The notes under the pieces: generated by a model | What the model was told of the DNA's origin: nothing | Databases searched by the model: none | The model's input: only the letters and a program-made list of their open reading frames with translations | Made by a program: the position numbers and the translations under genes | DNA from: Cellvibrionaceae bacterium 1162T.S.0a.05 | GTDB taxonomy: Bacteria > Pseudomonadota > Gammaproteobacteria > Pseudomonadales > Cellvibrionaceae | DNA length: 64,000 bases | NCBI GenBank assembly: GCA_000964245.1 | Contig: LANB01000001.1 | Span: 2,570,392 to 2,634,391 of the forward strand | Direction: 5' to 3' | Shown: positions 28,608-39,958 of the stretch, one piece after another | How the letters are laid out: each line of letters begins with the position of its first letter | How positions within the stretch are numbered: the stretch's first letter is position 1

Positions 28608-29951
28608 ATGGCTACGCCAGGTGGACAACCATTAGGAAATCAAAAAGGCTTGGGAGAGCTTTGGGCTCGTCTCAAGTTTTTGTTTTTGGCGCTCGTGATT
28701 TATCGCGTGGGCACACACATTCCTGTGCCCGGTATTGATCCGGACCGCATTGCAGATTTGTTCAATCAAAATCAGGGCACAATCCTGGGAATGGTGAACA
28801 TGTTTTCCGGTGGTGCCTGGGAACGTATGAGTATCCTCGCATTGGGAATCATGCCTTACATTTCGGCATCGATCATTATGCAGATGATGTCAGCCGTGAC
28901 GCCTTCACTGGAAGCCTTGAAAAAGGAAGGTGAAGCAGGTCGCCGTAAAATAAGCCAGTACACGCGTTATCTAACGGTGGCACTGGCTACCGTACAGGCT
29001 TTTGTGATGGTTGCCGGCCTTGCGGGTCAGGGCATGGCTTACGCCGGTATTCCTTCTTTCAGTTTTTACGTCATCGCGGTGACCTCACTGGTGACGGGTG
29101 CAGTCTTTATGATGTGGCTGGGTGAGCAAATTACCGAGCGCGGTGTTGGTAACGGTATTTCCATGCTGATCTTCGCGGGTATCGTTGCAGGTTTGCCCGG
29201 TGTGATTAAGCAGCTATTTGATTCAACGCAGCAAGGTAATCTGCATGTGTTGGGGCTGCTGGCAATTGGTTTTGGTGCAGCCGGTCTGGTTTGGTTCATT
29301 GTTCGTATGGAGCGCGCACAGCGTCGTATAACGATTCAGTATGCGCGCCGTCAAGCTGCAGGCCGTCATGGCCAGGGCCCCGCGCAGACAAGCCATTTGC
29401 CATTAAAAATTAATATGGCGGGTGTGATTCCGGTAATTTTCGCCAGCTCGATTCTGATGTTTATGTCTTCTATCCCGGCGTGGTTTAGTGATGCATCAGA
29501 AGGCGGTGCGTCCAGCTTTATGCAGAAATTTGCAGCGGCATTGGGCCCCGGTACGCCAGGAAACTTTATTGTGTTTGGTGGTTTGATCATTGTGTTCTGC
29601 TTCGTCTATACCGCAATGATGTATAACCCCAAGGAAGTGGCTGACAACCTCAAGCGCGGTGGCGCTTATATCCCCGGCATTCGTCCTGGAGATCAGTCAG
29701 CAAAATATATCGACACCGTATTAACACGATTGACCGTAGTGGGGTCGATCTATATCGCCGCAGTGGCTCTGATGCCGCAATTTTTGGTGGTCTTTTCGGA
29801 CCTGCCTATTTACCTCGGCGGTACCTCATTGTTGATTGTTGTAGTGGTTGTGATGGACTTTATGTCGCAGGTGCAGTCGCATTTGATGTCTCACCAGTAT
29901 GATTCGGTAATGAAGAAAGCTAATTTGCAGAACTACGGCCGTAAAGGCTAG
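28608..29951 (+). CDS. secY: Preprotein translocase channel SecY
   Basis: The 447-residue channel subunit of the SecYEG translocon in the inner membrane, with ten predicted membrane helices. Diagnostic features are RVGTHIPVPGID in the first helix region, LGIMPYISASIIMQMM, GEQITERGVGNGISMLIFAG, and the cytoplasmic loop YARRQAAGRHGQGPAQTSHL that meets SecA and the ribosome. The downstream rpmJ and alpha genes complete the usual gene order. Confidence 0.98.
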   Translation: MATPGGQPLGNQKGLGELWARLKFLFLALVIYRVGTHIPVPGIDPDRIADLFNQNQGTILGMVNMFSGGAWERMSILALGIMPYISASIIMQMMSAVTPSLEALKKEGEAGRRKISQYTRYLTVALATVQAFVMVAGLAGQGMAYAGIPSFSFYVIAVTSLVTGAVFMMWLGEQITERGVGNGISMLIFAGIVAGLPGVIKQLFDSTQQGNLHVLGLLAIGFGAAGLVWFIVRMERAQRRITIQYARRQAAGRHGQGPAQTSHLPLKINMAGVIPVIFASSILMFMSSIPAWFSDASEGGASSFMQKFAAALGPGTPGNFIVFGGLIIVFCFVYTAMMYNPKEVADNLKRGGAYIPGIRPGDQSAKYIDTVLTRLTVVGSIYIAAVALMPQFLVVFSDLPIYLGGTSLLIVVVVVMDFMSQVQSHLMSHQYDSVMKKANLQNYGRKG

Positions 29952-29971
29952 TTCGCGGGAAGGATTAAGAG

Positions 29972-30088
29972 ATGAAAGTACGTGCATCAGTAAAAAAAGT
30001 ATGTCGCAACTGCAAAATCGTTCGTCGTAAGGGCGTATTGCGCGTGATCTGTGCAGCTGAGCCTCGACACAAACAGCGTCAAGGTTAA
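29972..30088 (+). CDS. rpmJ: 50S ribosomal protein L36
   Basis: A 38-residue gene, easily missed. It starts [15 protein letters not shown] and keeps the four zinc ligands Cys11, Cys14, Cys27 and His33, so it is the zinc-binding form of L36. AAGGATTAAGAG precedes the ATG. It sits between secY and rpsM as in E. coli. Confidence 0.96.
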   Translation: MKVRASVKKVCRNCKIVRRKGVLRVICAAEPRHKQRQG

Positions 30089-30164
30089 TGTGATTGTTTT
30101 CGGCGCTGGTTCGCCAGGGCCTTTCACGGCGTCAGGCTGTGATAAACCGGAGGTACTAACTGTC

Positions 30165-30198
30165 GTTTAGCGGGAAACCGCTAAACTATTGATTTTTT
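30165..30198 (+). terminator. Hairpin at the spc-alpha junction, possible terminator or attenuator
   Basis: A perfect 9-bp stem GTTTAGCGG/CCGCTAAAC (30165-30173 and 30178-30186) closed by a GAAA tetraloop, then TATTGATTTTTT. It may end part of the spc transcripts or form part of the alpha leader. It is separated from rpsM by about 110 bp. Confidence 0.6.
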
Positions 30199-30217
30199 GC
30201 GGGATTGTGGCTATTCT
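30189..30217 (+). promoter_or_regulatory. Candidate alpha operon promoter
   Basis: TTGATT at 30189-30194 and TATTCT at 30212-30217, separated by 17 bp. Each matches 4/6 consensus positions, so it is a weak call, but it lies directly after the junction hairpin and about 90 bp before rpsM, where a separate alpha promoter would be expected. Confidence 0.35.
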
Positions 30218-30310
30218 TGCGCGCCTTTTTCAGCCCCCGGGCAAAAAAGCGTCACAAGAGTGGTTCAAGCCGCTGTTAGTGCTGAATATCTTACCAAGTT
30301 GGAGAAAAAT

Positions 30311-30667
30311 ATGGCTCGTATCGCTGGGGTCAATGTACCAGACCACAAGCATGCCGTGATATCCCTTACCTATGTATACGGGATCGGTCGTACCAGAGCG
30401 AAAGAAATATGTGCAGCGACTGGTATTGCTGAATCCACCAAAATTGGTGAACTCAGTGAAGACCAACTGGACAACGTTCGTAACGAAGTCGGCAAGTTTA
30501 CTGTTGAAGGTGATTTACGTCGTGAAGTGTCCATGAACATCAAGCGTTTGATGGATCTGGGTTGCTTCCGCGGTATTCGTCACCGTCGTAACCTGCCTGT
30601 TCGTGGTCAGCGTACCAAGACGAACGCTCGTACACGTAAGGGTCCGCGTAAGCCTATCAAGAAATAG
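30311..30667 (+). CDS. rpsM: 30S ribosomal protein S13
   Basis: A 118-residue S13 (E. coli length 118) starting [20 protein letters not shown], with GGAG just upstream. The helix-two-turn-helix region and the basic tail [20 protein letters not shown] are present; the tail contacts P-site tRNA. A longer frame opening at 30197 is rejected because the added 38 residues are not conserved. First gene of the alpha operon. Confidence 0.97.
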   Translation: MARIAGVNVPDHKHAVISLTYVYGIGRTRAKEICAATGIAESTKIGELSEDQLDNVRNEVGKFTVEGDLRREVSMNIKRLMDLGCFRGIRHRRNLPVRGQRTKTNARTRKGPRKPIKK

Positions 30668-30707
30668 GGCGCGTTTTTCTTTAACACTTATATAAAGGTT
30701 TGCAGAT

Positions 30708-31103
30708 ATGGCTAAGCCAAGTGGAAAGTCAACAGGCAAGAAAAAGGTCAAAAAGACCGTTGTTGACGGAATTGCGCATATTCATGCGTCTTTCAATAAT
30801 ACTATCGTAACGATTTCTGATCGTCAGGGTAATACCCTGTCGTGGGCAACTGCGGGTGGCTCCGGCTTCCGTGGTTCGCGTAAGAGCACGCCATTTGCGG
30901 CACAGGTTGCTGCCGAGCGCGCTGGCACTGCTGCACAGGAATACGGTTTGAAGAACCTGGACGTCGAAGTGAAAGGTCCAGGGCCGGGTCGTGAATCCGC
31001 TGTACGTGCACTGAACAACGTTGGATACAAAATTACCAACATTACCGATGTGACTCCCATTCCCCACAATGGTTGTCGTCCACCGAAAAAGCGTCGAGTA
31101 TAA
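30708..31103 (+). CDS. rpsK: 30S ribosomal protein S11
   Basis: A 131-residue S11, platform protein of the 30S subunit, with [20 protein letters not shown], the [15 protein letters not shown] block and the C-terminal [14 protein letters not shown]. Confidence 0.98.
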   Translation: MAKPSGKSTGKKKVKKTVVDGIAHIHASFNNTIVTISDRQGNTLSWATAGGSGFRGSRKSTPFAAQVAAERAGTAAQEYGLKNLDVEVKGPGPGRESAVRALNNVGYKITNITDVTPIPHNGCRPPKKRRV

Positions 31104-31115
31104 GGAGAAGAAAAG

Positions 31116-31736
31116 ATGGCTCGTTATATAGGACCAACTTGTAAGTTATCTCGTCGCGAAGGCACAGATTTAATGTTGAAGAGCGGTATTCGCGCTCTTG
31201 AATCCAAGTGTAAAGCGGAAACTGGCCCCGGTCAGCACGGGCAGCGTCGCGGACGTTTGTCTGACTACGGTGTGCAGTTGCGCGAGAAACAAAAAGTCCG
31301 TCGTTTATACGGCGTACTGGAAAAGCAGTTCCGTGGCTACTATAAAGAAGCTGCAAGAAGGAAAGGTGCGACCGGTGAAAACCTGTTGAAGTTGCTTGAA
31401 TCCCGTTTGGATAATGTTGTTTACCGTATGGGTTTCGGTTCAACGCGCGCAGAATCGCGTCAGCTCGTCAGTCACAAGGCCATTTTGGTTAACGGCAAGA
31501 CGCTGAACATTCCTTCTTATCAGGTGCAGGTCGGTGATGTGGTTTCCATACGTGAGAAATCCAAAAACCAATTGCGCATTCAGAATTCCCTGGCCATTGC
31601 CCAACAGCGTGGTGATGTCGAGTGGGTGGATGTCAGCATTGAGAAGAAGGAAGGCACTTTCAAGCGTGTGCCTGATCGCGAAGATCTGCCAGCTGAAATT
31701 AATGAGAACTTGATCGTCGAGCTTTACTCGAAGTAA
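31116..31736 (+). CDS. rpsD: 30S ribosomal protein S4
   Basis: A 206-residue S4 (E. coli length 206), the primary 16S binder and, in E. coli, the translational repressor of the alpha operon. The S4 RNA-binding domain is seen at [20 protein letters not shown] through [20 protein letters not shown]. It lacks the N-terminal Cys cluster of zinc-binding S4. A longer-than-usual leader before rpsM could hold its target. Confidence 0.98.
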   Translation: MARYIGPTCKLSRREGTDLMLKSGIRALESKCKAETGPGQHGQRRGRLSDYGVQLREKQKVRRLYGVLEKQFRGYYKEAARRKGATGENLLKLLESRLDNVVYRMGFGSTRAESRQLVSHKAILVNGKTLNIPSYQVQVGDVVSIREKSKNQLRIQNSLAIAQQRGDVEWVDVSIEKKEGTFKRVPDREDLPAEINENLIVELYSK

Positions 31737-31781
31737 TACGCTTAACGAATTTGGAATTTTTTATACTACCAGGGTGTGTCT

Positions 31782-32771
31782 ATGCAGAGTGCTGTTAACG
31801 AGTTTTTAACTCCACGTCATATCGATGTAACAGAAGTTGCTTCAACACGTGCGAAAGTTGTACTGGAACCACTAGAGCGTGGTTTCGGCCATACGCTGGG
31901 TAATGCCCTGCGTCGCATACTTTTATCCTCAATGCCGGGTTGTGCCATTACTGAAGTTGAAATCGAGGGCGTGCAACACGAGTACAGCGCCATTGAAGGT
32001 GTGCAGGAAGACGTTATTGAAATCCTGTTGAACCTGAAAAACGTAGCTGTGGTGATGCACGGCAAGGATCAGGCAATTTTAAGTCTGGTCAAACAAGGTC
32101 CTGGTCCTGTGACGGCGGGTGATATTCAGGTTGATCACGAAATTGAGATCAAAAACCCTGAGTTGGTCATCGCTAACATCACAACCGACACAACCTTGAA
32201 TATGCGTTTATTGGTCACTCGCGGCCGCGGTTATCAGCCTGTTGATGCGCGTAGCTCTGATGAAGAAGAAACGCGTGCAATTGGTCGCTTACAGTTGGAT
32301 GCGTCTTTCAGCCCCGTTCGCCGTTTGGCTTACACTGTTGAGAGTGCGCGTGTTGAGCAGCGTACCGACCTCGACAAACTGGTTCTGGATCTGGAAACTA
32401 ACGGGACGATTGATCCCGAAGAAGCCATTCGTCGCGCAGCGACGATTCTGCAGCAGCAGCTGGCTGTTTTCGTTGACCTTGAAGGCGAAAAAGTCGATGA
32501 GCCTGAGCAGAAAGAAGACCAGATTGATCCTGTGTTGCTGCGTCCAGTTGATGATCTCGAGTTGACTGTACGTTCTGCTAACTGTTTGAAAGCAGAGAAT
32601 ATTTATTACATCGGTGACCTCATTCAACGTACCGAAGTTGAATTGTTGAAAACGCCGAACCTGGGTAAAAAGTCGCTGACGGAAATCAAGGACATCCTCG
32701 CTTCGCGTGGTTTGTCGCTGGGTATGCGTCTGGAAAACTGGCCACCAGCCAGTTTGCGTAATGGCGACTAA
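31782..32771 (+). CDS. rpoA: RNA polymerase alpha subunit
   Basis: A 329-residue alpha subunit, exactly the E. coli length. The N-terminal dimerisation domain has [20 protein letters not shown]; the C-terminal domain (about 245-329) has [20 protein letters not shown] and [20 protein letters not shown], which bind UP elements and activators. ATG 31782 is chosen with AGGG at 31771-31774; a GTG six bases upstream is also in frame. Confidence 0.98.
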   Translation: MQSAVNEFLTPRHIDVTEVASTRAKVVLEPLERGFGHTLGNALRRILLSSMPGCAITEVEIEGVQHEYSAIEGVQEDVIEILLNLKNVAVVMHGKDQAILSLVKQGPGPVTAGDIQVDHEIEIKNPELVIANITTDTTLNMRLLVTRGRGYQPVDARSSDEEETRAIGRLQLDASFSPVRRLAYTVESARVEQRTDLDKLVLDLETNGTIDPEEAIRRAATILQQQLAVFVDLEGEKVDEPEQKEDQIDPVLLRPVDDLELTVRSANCLKAENIYYIGDLIQRTEVELLKTPNLGKKSLTEIKDILASRGLSLGMRLENWPPASLRNGD

Positions 32772-32810
32772 GTCGTAATTAGCCGTTTTAAAGAATAAGG
32801 GTATAGAGCC

Positions 32811-33203
32811 ATGCGTCATCGCCATAGTGGACGTCAACTGAACCGAAACGCCTCGCACCGCAAAGCCATGTTCAAGAATATGGTGATCTCACTGGTCGAG
32901 CACGAAATGATTAAAACCACTTTGCCAAAAGCAAAGGAGCTGCGTCGTCATGCAGAGCCTTTAATTACCTTGGCCAAGAATGATAGCGTTGCCAACCGAC
33001 GTTTGGCTTTCGATCGCTTACGCGACAAGGCTGCGGTAGGTAAGTTGTTTGCTGAGTTGGGCCCGCGTTACGAGAGTCGCCCAGGTGGATACTTGCGTAT
33101 ACTCAAATGTGGTTATCGTGCCGGTGACAAGGCACCAATGGCTTACGTCGAGCTGGTAGACCGCCCGCAAGTCGAAAGCGAAGCGGTTGAAGCCGCTGAA
33201 TAA
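32811..33203 (+). CDS. rplQ: 50S ribosomal protein L17
   Basis: A 130-residue L17 starting [20 protein letters not shown], with the conserved [14 protein letters not shown]. Last gene of the alpha operon; the acidic tail ([10 protein letters not shown]) is a common lineage-specific extension. A strong terminator follows 27 bp later. Confidence 0.98.
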   Translation: MRHRHSGRQLNRNASHRKAMFKNMVISLVEHEMIKTTLPKAKELRRHAEPLITLAKNDSVANRRLAFDRLRDKAAVGKLFAELGPRYESRPGGYLRILKCGYRAGDKAPMAYVELVDRPQVESEAVEAAE

Positions 33204-33230
33204 GTGGGTTCGATCTTTAGCATTTTAAAA

Positions 33231-33256
33231 AACCGGGCACTAGCCCGGTTTTTTTT
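33231..33256 (+). terminator. Intrinsic terminator closing the ribosomal block
   Basis: An 8-bp perfect stem AACCGGGC/GCCCGGTT (33231-33238 and 33243-33250) with an ACTA loop and six further T. It separates the alpha operon from the glycogen genes. Confidence 0.93.
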
Positions 33257-33281
33257 GGTTTAACACTACGGCATTTTTATT

Positions 33282-33301
33282 TTGTTAAAGTGATTTAACA
33301 A
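33282..33301. promoter_or_regulatory. Candidate operator before the glycogen operon
   Basis: A perfect inverted repeat with arms TTGTTAAA and TTTAACAA around GTGA. It lies 130 bp before malQ, in the only sizeable space between the ribosomal terminator and the operon. A second, shorter palindrome AACGCGTT lies at 33330-33337, with a GCAA/TTGC pair around it. No clear -35/-10 pair was identified. Confidence 0.4.
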
Positions 33302-33430
33302 GTAAAAAGGCACCTGGATTCAAATTGGCAACGCGTTTGCAGGGTAAAATGTACGCAGCCGGATATATTTAATTGTCATTCACTCTTTAGGGGTCTATCT
33401 AACTCGTCTTCATAAGGATGCTTCCCTCAC

Positions 33431-35593
33431 ATGCAAGATCTTAATAAGTTGTTTTACTGGCACGGCATAGCCGAGAACTATTTCAACTACAAAGGCGATC
33501 TTGTTACTGTCCCTCTCGAGAATCGCATTCACTTGTTGAAGAGCATGGGCGTGAACGTTGAATCGCCACCGGCTGTGATCAAAGCCGCGTTCGAGGTGGA
33601 TGTCGCCCCGTGGCTCAACTGGCTGCAACCTTTGGAAACAATCAATGAAGGTGAAGAGGCAGCATTCGATATTAATCTCACGCCTGACGAACTGGATAAG
33701 GAGTTTCTATGGGAGCTGTCGTCTGAAGAGGCAAAACTCACAGAAGGAAAATTTGTCAGCGGGAGCTTGAAAGAAACAGGTGACTACCAATTTCAAAATA
33801 CGCGCTATACACGCCGCGAAGTTAAACTTGGCATTCAGGGTCTGCAAGCTGGCTACTATAAATTAACAGTGCAAAGTGGCAAGCGCCGGGCGCAATCAAC
33901 ACTTGCGGTTATCCCTCGCGAAAGTTGGCAAGGTGATTTACAGGAAACGACCGAAGCACTTTGGGGTGTAATCATTCAGCTTTATACACTGCGAACACAA
34001 AACGATTGGGGGATAGGTGATTTTGGCGTTTTACGTAACTTGATTGAATGTGCATCTGCGAGCGGCATGGATGTCATTGGATTAAACCCTCTACATACCT
34101 TGTTGCCGGATCTGGAAGAAAATTGTAGCCCATACAGTCCGTCTGATCGGCGGTTTCTGAACCCCTTGTATATTGATCTCGCTACAGTAGATGAGTTTGT
34201 CGCGGCAGATTTAACTCAGAATTACCTCGCCCTTCCCGCAGTAGAAAGAAGGCTAAGCACCTTAAGAGATGAAAAATGGGTGGATTACGCCGGCGTTGTC
34301 GAACTGAAATACCCCTGTTTCCAACGAATGTACACACACTTTTGTGAGCATGCCCCAATAGCACGGCGCGAGGCGTTTGAGGCTTTTGTTGCCAAAGGGG
34401 GGCGTGCATTGCAATCGCTTGGTCTCTATGAAGCGATGAACAGGCGCTGGGATGGATGCGATTACACGGCCACTGAGGCGACGTCGATTTGGGCTTCCAG
34501 GAAGAAATGGGAAGGTTGTTTAACCAAACATAAAAAGGCCATTGATTTTCACTTGTATCTTCAATGGTTAGCCTCCGAACAGCTTGAATCTTGCCAGAAC
34601 CTGGCGCAGACACTGGGCATGAAACTCGGCCTGGTTCGGGATTTGGCAGTCGGTGCAAATGGCAGTGGTTGTGAAGTGAAAAGTAATGCCAGTTTATTCT
34701 GTGAAAGTGCCTCTATCGGCGCACCGCCAGACCCGTTTTCAGACCTGGGGCAAAATTGGGGCATTCCACCCATGGACCCGGCTGAACTCAGGCAGAGCGG
34801 CTTTCAGCACTATATTGATCTATTGCGTGCAAATATGACCTCTTGTGGTGCATTGCGTATCGACCATGCGATGAGTTTACTACGCCTATGGTGGTGCCCC
34901 CCGGAGGAGACGGCCGATCATGGTGCTTATGTTTATTACCCCTTTGATACACTACTTGGCCTGCTCAAACTTGAGAGCGTGTTAAACCGCTGTGTGATCA
35001 TAGGCGAGGATCTTGGGGTGGTGCCCCCCGAATTTCGCGAGAAAATGGCAGAGGCCCGCGTTTTTGCAAATAAAGTGTTTTATTTTGAAAAGGAGCACTA
35101 CCACCTCTTCAAAGCACCGCAGAAGTACGAAAAACATGCTTTGGCGATGGTAAATAATCACGATGTCCCGACCCTGAAGAGCTGGTGGGACGGCAGTGAT
35201 TTGAAGCTACGTGATCGCTTGCAGCTCTTTGAAGAGGGTGTTGATTATGCGCAAATGTGCCAGCAACGAGAGGAAGAAAAAAAGCAGGCCTGTAATTTGC
35301 TGAAAGAACAGGGCCTGTTTCCCTCCACATGGGAATCTCGCTCGTTGGATGATGCGGCGGATTTTGACATTATCTACGCGCTGTTAGTGTTAAACAGCCG
35401 AACGGCGTCGCAAATTTTTGTCATTCAGATTGAAGATTTGCTGTTAATAGATGAGCCAACCAATGTGCCCGGTACTTTCAAAGAGTACCCTAATTGGCGC
35501 CGGAAAATTTGCACAGAAGTTCCAAAGATTTTTGCGGATACACACGTAAAAGCAGTACTTAAAAGCATAGACAGAGAAAGAAAGAATGATTGA
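33431..35593 (+). CDS. malQ: 4-alpha-glucanotransferase (amylomaltase, GH77)
   Basis: A 720-residue GH77 enzyme that disproportionates malto-oligosaccharides in the cytoplasm, recycling short chains left by phosphorylase and debranching enzyme. An N-terminal region of about 140 residues precedes the catalytic barrel, as in the E. coli form (694 residues). Catalytic blocks are visible: [14 protein letters not shown] with the nucleophile Asp, [13 protein letters not shown] with the acid/base Glu, and [16 protein letters not shown] with the third acidic residue. AAGGA precedes the ATG. It is first in the glycogen operon and overlaps glgB by eight bases, so translation is probably coupled. Confidence 0.95.
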   Translation: MQDLNKLFYWHGIAENYFNYKGDLVTVPLENRIHLLKSMGVNVESPPAVIKAAFEVDVAPWLNWLQPLETINEGEEAAFDINLTPDELDKEFLWELSSEEAKLTEGKFVSGSLKETGDYQFQNTRYTRREVKLGIQGLQAGYYKLTVQSGKRRAQSTLAVIPRESWQGDLQETTEALWGVIIQLYTLRTQNDWGIGDFGVLRNLIECASASGMDVIGLNPLHTLLPDLEENCSPYSPSDRRFLNPLYIDLATVDEFVAADLTQNYLALPAVERRLSTLRDEKWVDYAGVVELKYPCFQRMYTHFCEHAPIARREAFEAFVAKGGRALQSLGLYEAMNRRWDGCDYTATEATSIWASRKKWEGCLTKHKKAIDFHLYLQWLASEQLESCQNLAQTLGMKLGLVRDLAVGANGSGCEVKSNASLFCESASIGAPPDPFSDLGQNWGIPPMDPAELRQSGFQHYIDLLRANMTSCGALRIDHAMSLLRLWWCPPEETADHGAYVYYPFDTLLGLLKLESVLNRCVIIGEDLGVVPPEFREKMAEARVFANKVFYFEKEHYHLFKAPQKYEKHALAMVNNHDVPTLKSWWDGSDLKLRDRLQLFEEGVDYAQMCQQREEEKKQACNLLKEQGLFPSTWESRSLDDAADFDIIYALLVLNSRTASQIFVIQIEDLLLIDEPTNVPGTFKEYPNWRRKICTEVPKIFADTHVKAVLKSIDRERKND

Positions 35594-37787
35594 ATATCAT
35601 GTGAGTGAAGACGAAGCACGCGCAGTTTCAGAAGGGTATTACGAAGATATATTTTCTATTCTAGGTTTGCACGAAGTTGCGGCAGGCAGCTGGGAAGTCC
35701 GGGCCTTCTTACCTAAGGCTGAGAAAGTTGAAATCATTGACCCGGAAACACAGGCTTGCCTTGCCGTGGCCGATAATATCGCTGGCAGCGATGTATTTTG
35801 TGGGCGGGTTGAACGCACGCAAGGGTTTGCCTATCTACTTGCAGTGACCTGGGGTGGTGAGAGACAGATCATCGATGACCCTTACCGTTATGGCTCAAGT
35901 ATCAATGAGCAGGACTTATACCTTTATGGAGAAGGTACGCATGAGCGCGCGTATCAATTTCTCGGTGCACACATCGTTAAAGCTGGTGAGGTTGAAGGGG
36001 TGCGCTTTGCTGTTTGGGCACCCAATGCCAAGCGTGTGTCGGTTGTCGGTGATTTTAATTTTTGGGATGGGCGCAGACATGTGATGCGCAAACATATTCC
36101 CGGTGGGATTTGGGAGATCTTTATTCCCGGTTTAAAACCCGGCGCACTGTATAAATATGAATTGTTAAACCGTGATGGTCACCTGCTACCGCACAAGGCA
36201 GACCCTTTTGGTTTTGCCGCGCAACACCCACCCGAGCAGGCCTCGGTGGTGGTCGAACAGGACAATTACACCTGGCAGGATGCAGGTTGGCAAGATCAAG
36301 CCTGGAAAAGGACCAAACGCGACCAGCCCATCGCAATTTATGAAGTGCATGCAGGTTCCTGGAAGCGTGTGCCTGAAGAGGGGAATCGTTATTTGACCTA
36401 CAGGGAATTGGCTCACGATTTAATTCCCTACGTGAAAGACATGGGCTTTACCCACATTCAGCTTATGCCGGTAAGCGAATTTCCATTCGACGGCTCCTGG
36501 GGCTATCAACCGGTCGGGCTTTATGCCCCAACCAGCCGTTTTGGTAAGCCGGAAGATTTCAAATACTTTGTTGATCAATGTCATCAAGCGGGTATCGCGG
36601 TTCTTATAGACTGGGTACCAGGGCATTTCCCGACCGACGAATTTGGCTTGGGCCGTTTTGATGGTACGCCTTTGTACGAGCATGCGGATGCGCGTCAGGG
36701 TTTTCATCCTGATTGGAATACCTATATCTACAATTATGGTCGTCGAGAAGTCGCCAGTTTTTTGTTAGCAAATGCCTTGTTTTGGTTGGATAAATTTCAC
36801 ATCGACGGCTTGCGAGTTGATGCAGTCGCGTCGATGTTGTATCTCGATTACAGCCGCAATGACGGTGAATGGCTGGCGAATAAATACGGAGGCCGGGAAA
36901 ACCTCGAAGCAATTGATTTTTTGCGTTTGGTGAATCAAAGGGTTTATCGTAATTATCCAAATGCAATGATGGTTGCCGAAGAGTCAACGGCATGGCCCGG
37001 CGTGAGTCAGCCGGTTGATTATGGTGGCCTGGGTTTTGGTTTTAAATGGAATATGGGTTGGATGAACGACAGCTTGCAGTTTATGAGCAAAGACCCAATT
37101 CACCGCCAGTACCACCATCACGATATGACTTTTAGTTTGTATTACGCTTTCAGCGAAAACTTTATTTTGCCTTTAAGTCACGACGAAGTGGTTCATGGCA
37201 AAGGCTCAATACTTGCGCGTATGCCCGGTGATTGCTGGCAGCAGTTTGCGAATTTGCGTGCTTATTACGCTTTTATGTACTGCCACCCGGGGAAAAAGCT
37301 TTTGTTCATGGGCAACGAGATCGCACAAGGTTACGAGTGGGACCACAACAACAGCTTAAGTTGGCATCAGTTGGACATGGCGGAACATCGCGGTGTGCAA
37401 CAATTAATTAAAAACCTGAATCACTTATACACGGAAAAATCTGCCCTCTACGAGCTTGATGCAGAAGGCCGGGGTTTTGAATGGATAGAAGCGGATGATC
37501 GTCATAATTCCATATTTGCTTTTGTACGTAAGGACAGTCAAGGGAAAATGATGTTAGTCGTGAGTAATTTTACACCGGTGGTTCGCGAAGGTTACCGTGT
37601 CGGCGTGAATGCTCCAGGTTTTTATGAAGAAATATTAAATACCGACAGTGATGTGTTCGCCGGTACAAATGTCGGTAATAAAGGTGGCGTGCCAAGTGAA
37701 GCGCAACCCTGGCAGCATCGCGAGCATTCGGTTGTGATTACTTTACCGGCGCTGGCGACAGTTATTTTTGAGTACAAAGCACCGTGA
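35586..37787 (+). CDS. glgB: 1,4-alpha-glucan branching enzyme
   Basis: A 733-residue GH13 branching enzyme that makes alpha-1,6 branches in glycogen. Layout: an N-terminal beta-sandwich (about 1-110), a CBM48 domain (about 125-215, [20 protein letters not shown]), the GH13 barrel and a C-terminal sheet domain. Catalytic residues lie in [17 protein letters not shown] (nucleophile Asp), [13 protein letters not shown] (acid/base Glu) and [14 protein letters not shown] (third Asp). The final part AAVIFEYK-like end is usual. It overlaps malQ upstream by eight bases and glgX downstream by four. Confidence 0.97.
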   Translation: MIEYHVSEDEARAVSEGYYEDIFSILGLHEVAAGSWEVRAFLPKAEKVEIIDPETQACLAVADNIAGSDVFCGRVERTQGFAYLLAVTWGGERQIIDDPYRYGSSINEQDLYLYGEGTHERAYQFLGAHIVKAGEVEGVRFAVWAPNAKRVSVVGDFNFWDGRRHVMRKHIPGGIWEIFIPGLKPGALYKYELLNRDGHLLPHKADPFGFAAQHPPEQASVVVEQDNYTWQDAGWQDQAWKRTKRDQPIAIYEVHAGSWKRVPEEGNRYLTYRELAHDLIPYVKDMGFTHIQLMPVSEFPFDGSWGYQPVGLYAPTSRFGKPEDFKYFVDQCHQAGIAVLIDWVPGHFPTDEFGLGRFDGTPLYEHADARQGFHPDWNTYIYNYGRREVASFLLANALFWLDKFHIDGLRVDAVASMLYLDYSRNDGEWLANKYGGRENLEAIDFLRLVNQRVYRNYPNAMMVAEESTAWPGVSQPVDYGGLGFGFKWNMGWMNDSLQFMSKDPIHRQYHHHDMTFSLYYAFSENFILPLSHDEVVHGKGSILARMPGDCWQQFANLRAYYAFMYCHPGKKLLFMGNEIAQGYEWDHNNSLSWHQLDMAEHRGVQQLIKNLNHLYTEKSALYELDAEGRGFEWIEADDRHNSIFAFVRKDSQGKMMLVVSNFTPVVREGYRVGVNAPGFYEEILNTDSDVFAGTNVGNKGGVPSEAQPWQHREHSVVITLPALATVIFEYKAP

Positions 37788-39913
37788 ACAATAACTGGAA
37801 TATACAAGAGGGTTTAGCGTGGCCCCTCGGCGCCACCTGGTATCCACATGGCGTCAACTTTGCGTTATTTTCTGCACATGCGGAAGCGGTTGAACTCTGC
37901 TTGTATTCAGACGACGGGCTGAATGAAATTGCTCGCTTGCGTTTACCAGAGTGTACCGACCAGGTATGGCATGGTTACGTGGAGGGCTTGCCGGCAGGCA
38001 CGCTTTACGGTTATCGCGTGTATGGCCCTTACGAACCGCAGCGAGGGCATCGCTTCAATCCGAACAAACTTTTGTTGGACCCTTACGCGAAAAAAATTGC
38101 GGGGGTTTTTCGTTGGTCAAATCAAATGTACGGCTACGATATTGAAAACCCGCATAAAGATTTGATTATGGATACGCGCGATAACGGCCGGGATATGTTG
38201 AAGGCCGTTGTGGTTGAGCCAACAAGTTCGCAAGTTATCGAAGAGGTGAATCAGTCGCCGAATGTTCCCTGGAATAAAACCATTATTTATGAAACACACG
38301 TAAAAGGTTTTACCCAACTCAATCTGGGCATCCCTGCAAACGAACGCGGAACCTTTGCAGGCCTGGCGCAACCTCAGGTACTTGAGTACATCAAAAAATT
38401 GGGGGTAACCAGTATTGAGTTATTGCCTGTGCACGCGTTTATCGACGAATATTTTTTGGTGTCGCAGGGTCTGACGAATTACTGGGGCTATAACAGTCTC
38501 GGCTTTTTTGCGCCGCATTCAGGCTATAACAGTTCGGGCGACCCGGCAGAGTTCAGGCGTTTTGTGAAAGCCGCACACGAATTCGATTTGGAAGTCATTC
38601 TTGATGTTGTTTACAACCACACGGCTGAGGGCGGGCACGGTGGTCCAACGCTGTCTTTTCGCGGTATCGATAACGCGACGTACTATTGCTTACAGAGTCA
38701 GGATGCGCGTTACTACGTGAATGATACTGGCTGTGGCAATACCTTAAACGTAAAAAACCCACGCGTATTACAAATGGTTTGCGATAGTTTGCGTTATTGG
38801 GCCAACGACATGGGTGTGGATGGTTTTCGTTTTGATCTTGCGACAGTCATGGGGCGTGAAGCGCAGGGCTTTTTTCAAGGTAGTGGCTTTTTTGACGTGT
38901 TAAAACAGGATCCAATATTAAGTCGCAAAAAACTCATTGCTGAGCCCTGGGATATTGGCCCCGGCGGTTACCAACTTGGGAAATATCCAACTGGCTGGGC
39001 TGAATGGAATGACAAATACCGAGATACCTGTCGCCGTTTCTGGCGTGGTGATCACGGCGTCTTACCCGAGTTTGCACGTCGCATTCATGGTTCCAGCGAT
39101 CTTTTTGAGCATTCAGGGCGCGCGCCCTATAGCAGCATAAACTTTATTTGTAGTCATGATGGTTTTACCTTGCAGGATCTTGTGTCTTTCAACAATCGCC
39201 ACAATGAAGCCAACCAGGAAGAGAATCGCGATGGGCATCACTCTAATTTCAGCCACAATCACGGTGTTGAAGGCCCCACTGACGATGGCGATGTTCAGGC
39301 CTTACGCCAACGTCAGAAACGAAACTTGCTTGCCACGCTGTTTCTTTCCCAGGGTACACCAATGTTGTTGGCGGGGGATGAACTTGGGCGTACTCAAAAG
39401 GGCAATAACAATGCCTACTGCCAGGACAACGACTACAATTGGATTAACTGGCAAGATATTGCGGATGATGATCAGGCGCTACAGGAATTTGTCAGTTACC
39501 TTACCTGGCTTAGAAATACGCGGCCTTTGTTGCAATCCAAAACCTATATTCACAAGCCTGAAGAAGTTGAAGGCGATGTCATACGCGCTGTACGCTGGAT
39601 AAACGAAGACGGCGAAGAAATGCAGGACTCCCAATGGCGCGAACAACATGTGCGTGCTTTGGGTTGGATAGTCGAACATATTCCACAAAAAACCGGTTTG
39701 GAAAATCAGCGGGAGCGCCTGCTGGTTTTATTTAACGCGGGAGATGAGCAGGTCAACTTTCATTTGCCGCAATACGACGATGTGAGCGGCTGGCATAACT
39801 TACTGGACACAACAATCGGCAACGGCAAACCTGCCGATTTGTCGGGCATTTTACATAAGCTGGTTAAACTACCGAAAAAATCCCTACGTTTATTGGCGGC
39901 GGTTTTTGAATAA
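37784..39913 (+). CDS. glgX: Glycogen debranching enzyme
   Basis: A 709-residue GH13 isoamylase-type enzyme that removes short side chains from phosphorylase-trimmed glycogen. CBM48 lies at about 10-110; catalytic blocks are [12 protein letters not shown] (nucleophile), [16 protein letters not shown] (acid/base) and [20 protein letters not shown] (third Asp). It starts at GTG 37784, whose last bases form the glgB stop (GTGA overlap), so coupled translation is likely. An aligned E. coli GlgX would be about 657 residues, so this one is slightly longer. Confidence 0.96.
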   Translation: MNNNWNIQEGLAWPLGATWYPHGVNFALFSAHAEAVELCLYSDDGLNEIARLRLPECTDQVWHGYVEGLPAGTLYGYRVYGPYEPQRGHRFNPNKLLLDPYAKKIAGVFRWSNQMYGYDIENPHKDLIMDTRDNGRDMLKAVVVEPTSSQVIEEVNQSPNVPWNKTIIYETHVKGFTQLNLGIPANERGTFAGLAQPQVLEYIKKLGVTSIELLPVHAFIDEYFLVSQGLTNYWGYNSLGFFAPHSGYNSSGDPAEFRRFVKAAHEFDLEVILDVVYNHTAEGGHGGPTLSFRGIDNATYYCLQSQDARYYVNDTGCGNTLNVKNPRVLQMVCDSLRYWANDMGVDGFRFDLATVMGREAQGFFQGSGFFDVLKQDPILSRKKLIAEPWDIGPGGYQLGKYPTGWAEWNDKYRDTCRRFWRGDHGVLPEFARRIHGSSDLFEHSGRAPYSSINFICSHDGFTLQDLVSFNNRHNEANQEENRDGHHSNFSHNHGVEGPTDDGDVQALRQRQKRNLLATLFLSQGTPMLLAGDELGRTQKGNNNAYCQDNDYNWINWQDIADDDQALQEFVSYLTWLRNTRPLLQSKTYIHKPEEVEGDVIRAVRWINEDGEEMQDSQWREQHVRALGWIVEHIPQKTGLENQRERLLVLFNAGDEQVNFHLPQYDDVSGWHNLLDTTIGNGKPADLSGILHKLVKLPKKSLRLLAAVFE

Positions 39914-39958
39914 ACCGCGTTTTCATTACTCTGAAACCGTCATCGAGGAGATACGCAT

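Noticed and set aside
30197-30310. N-terminal extension of S13
   Set aside because: The 38 extra residues are not conserved, whereas the ATG at 30311 has GGAG and gives the exact family length.
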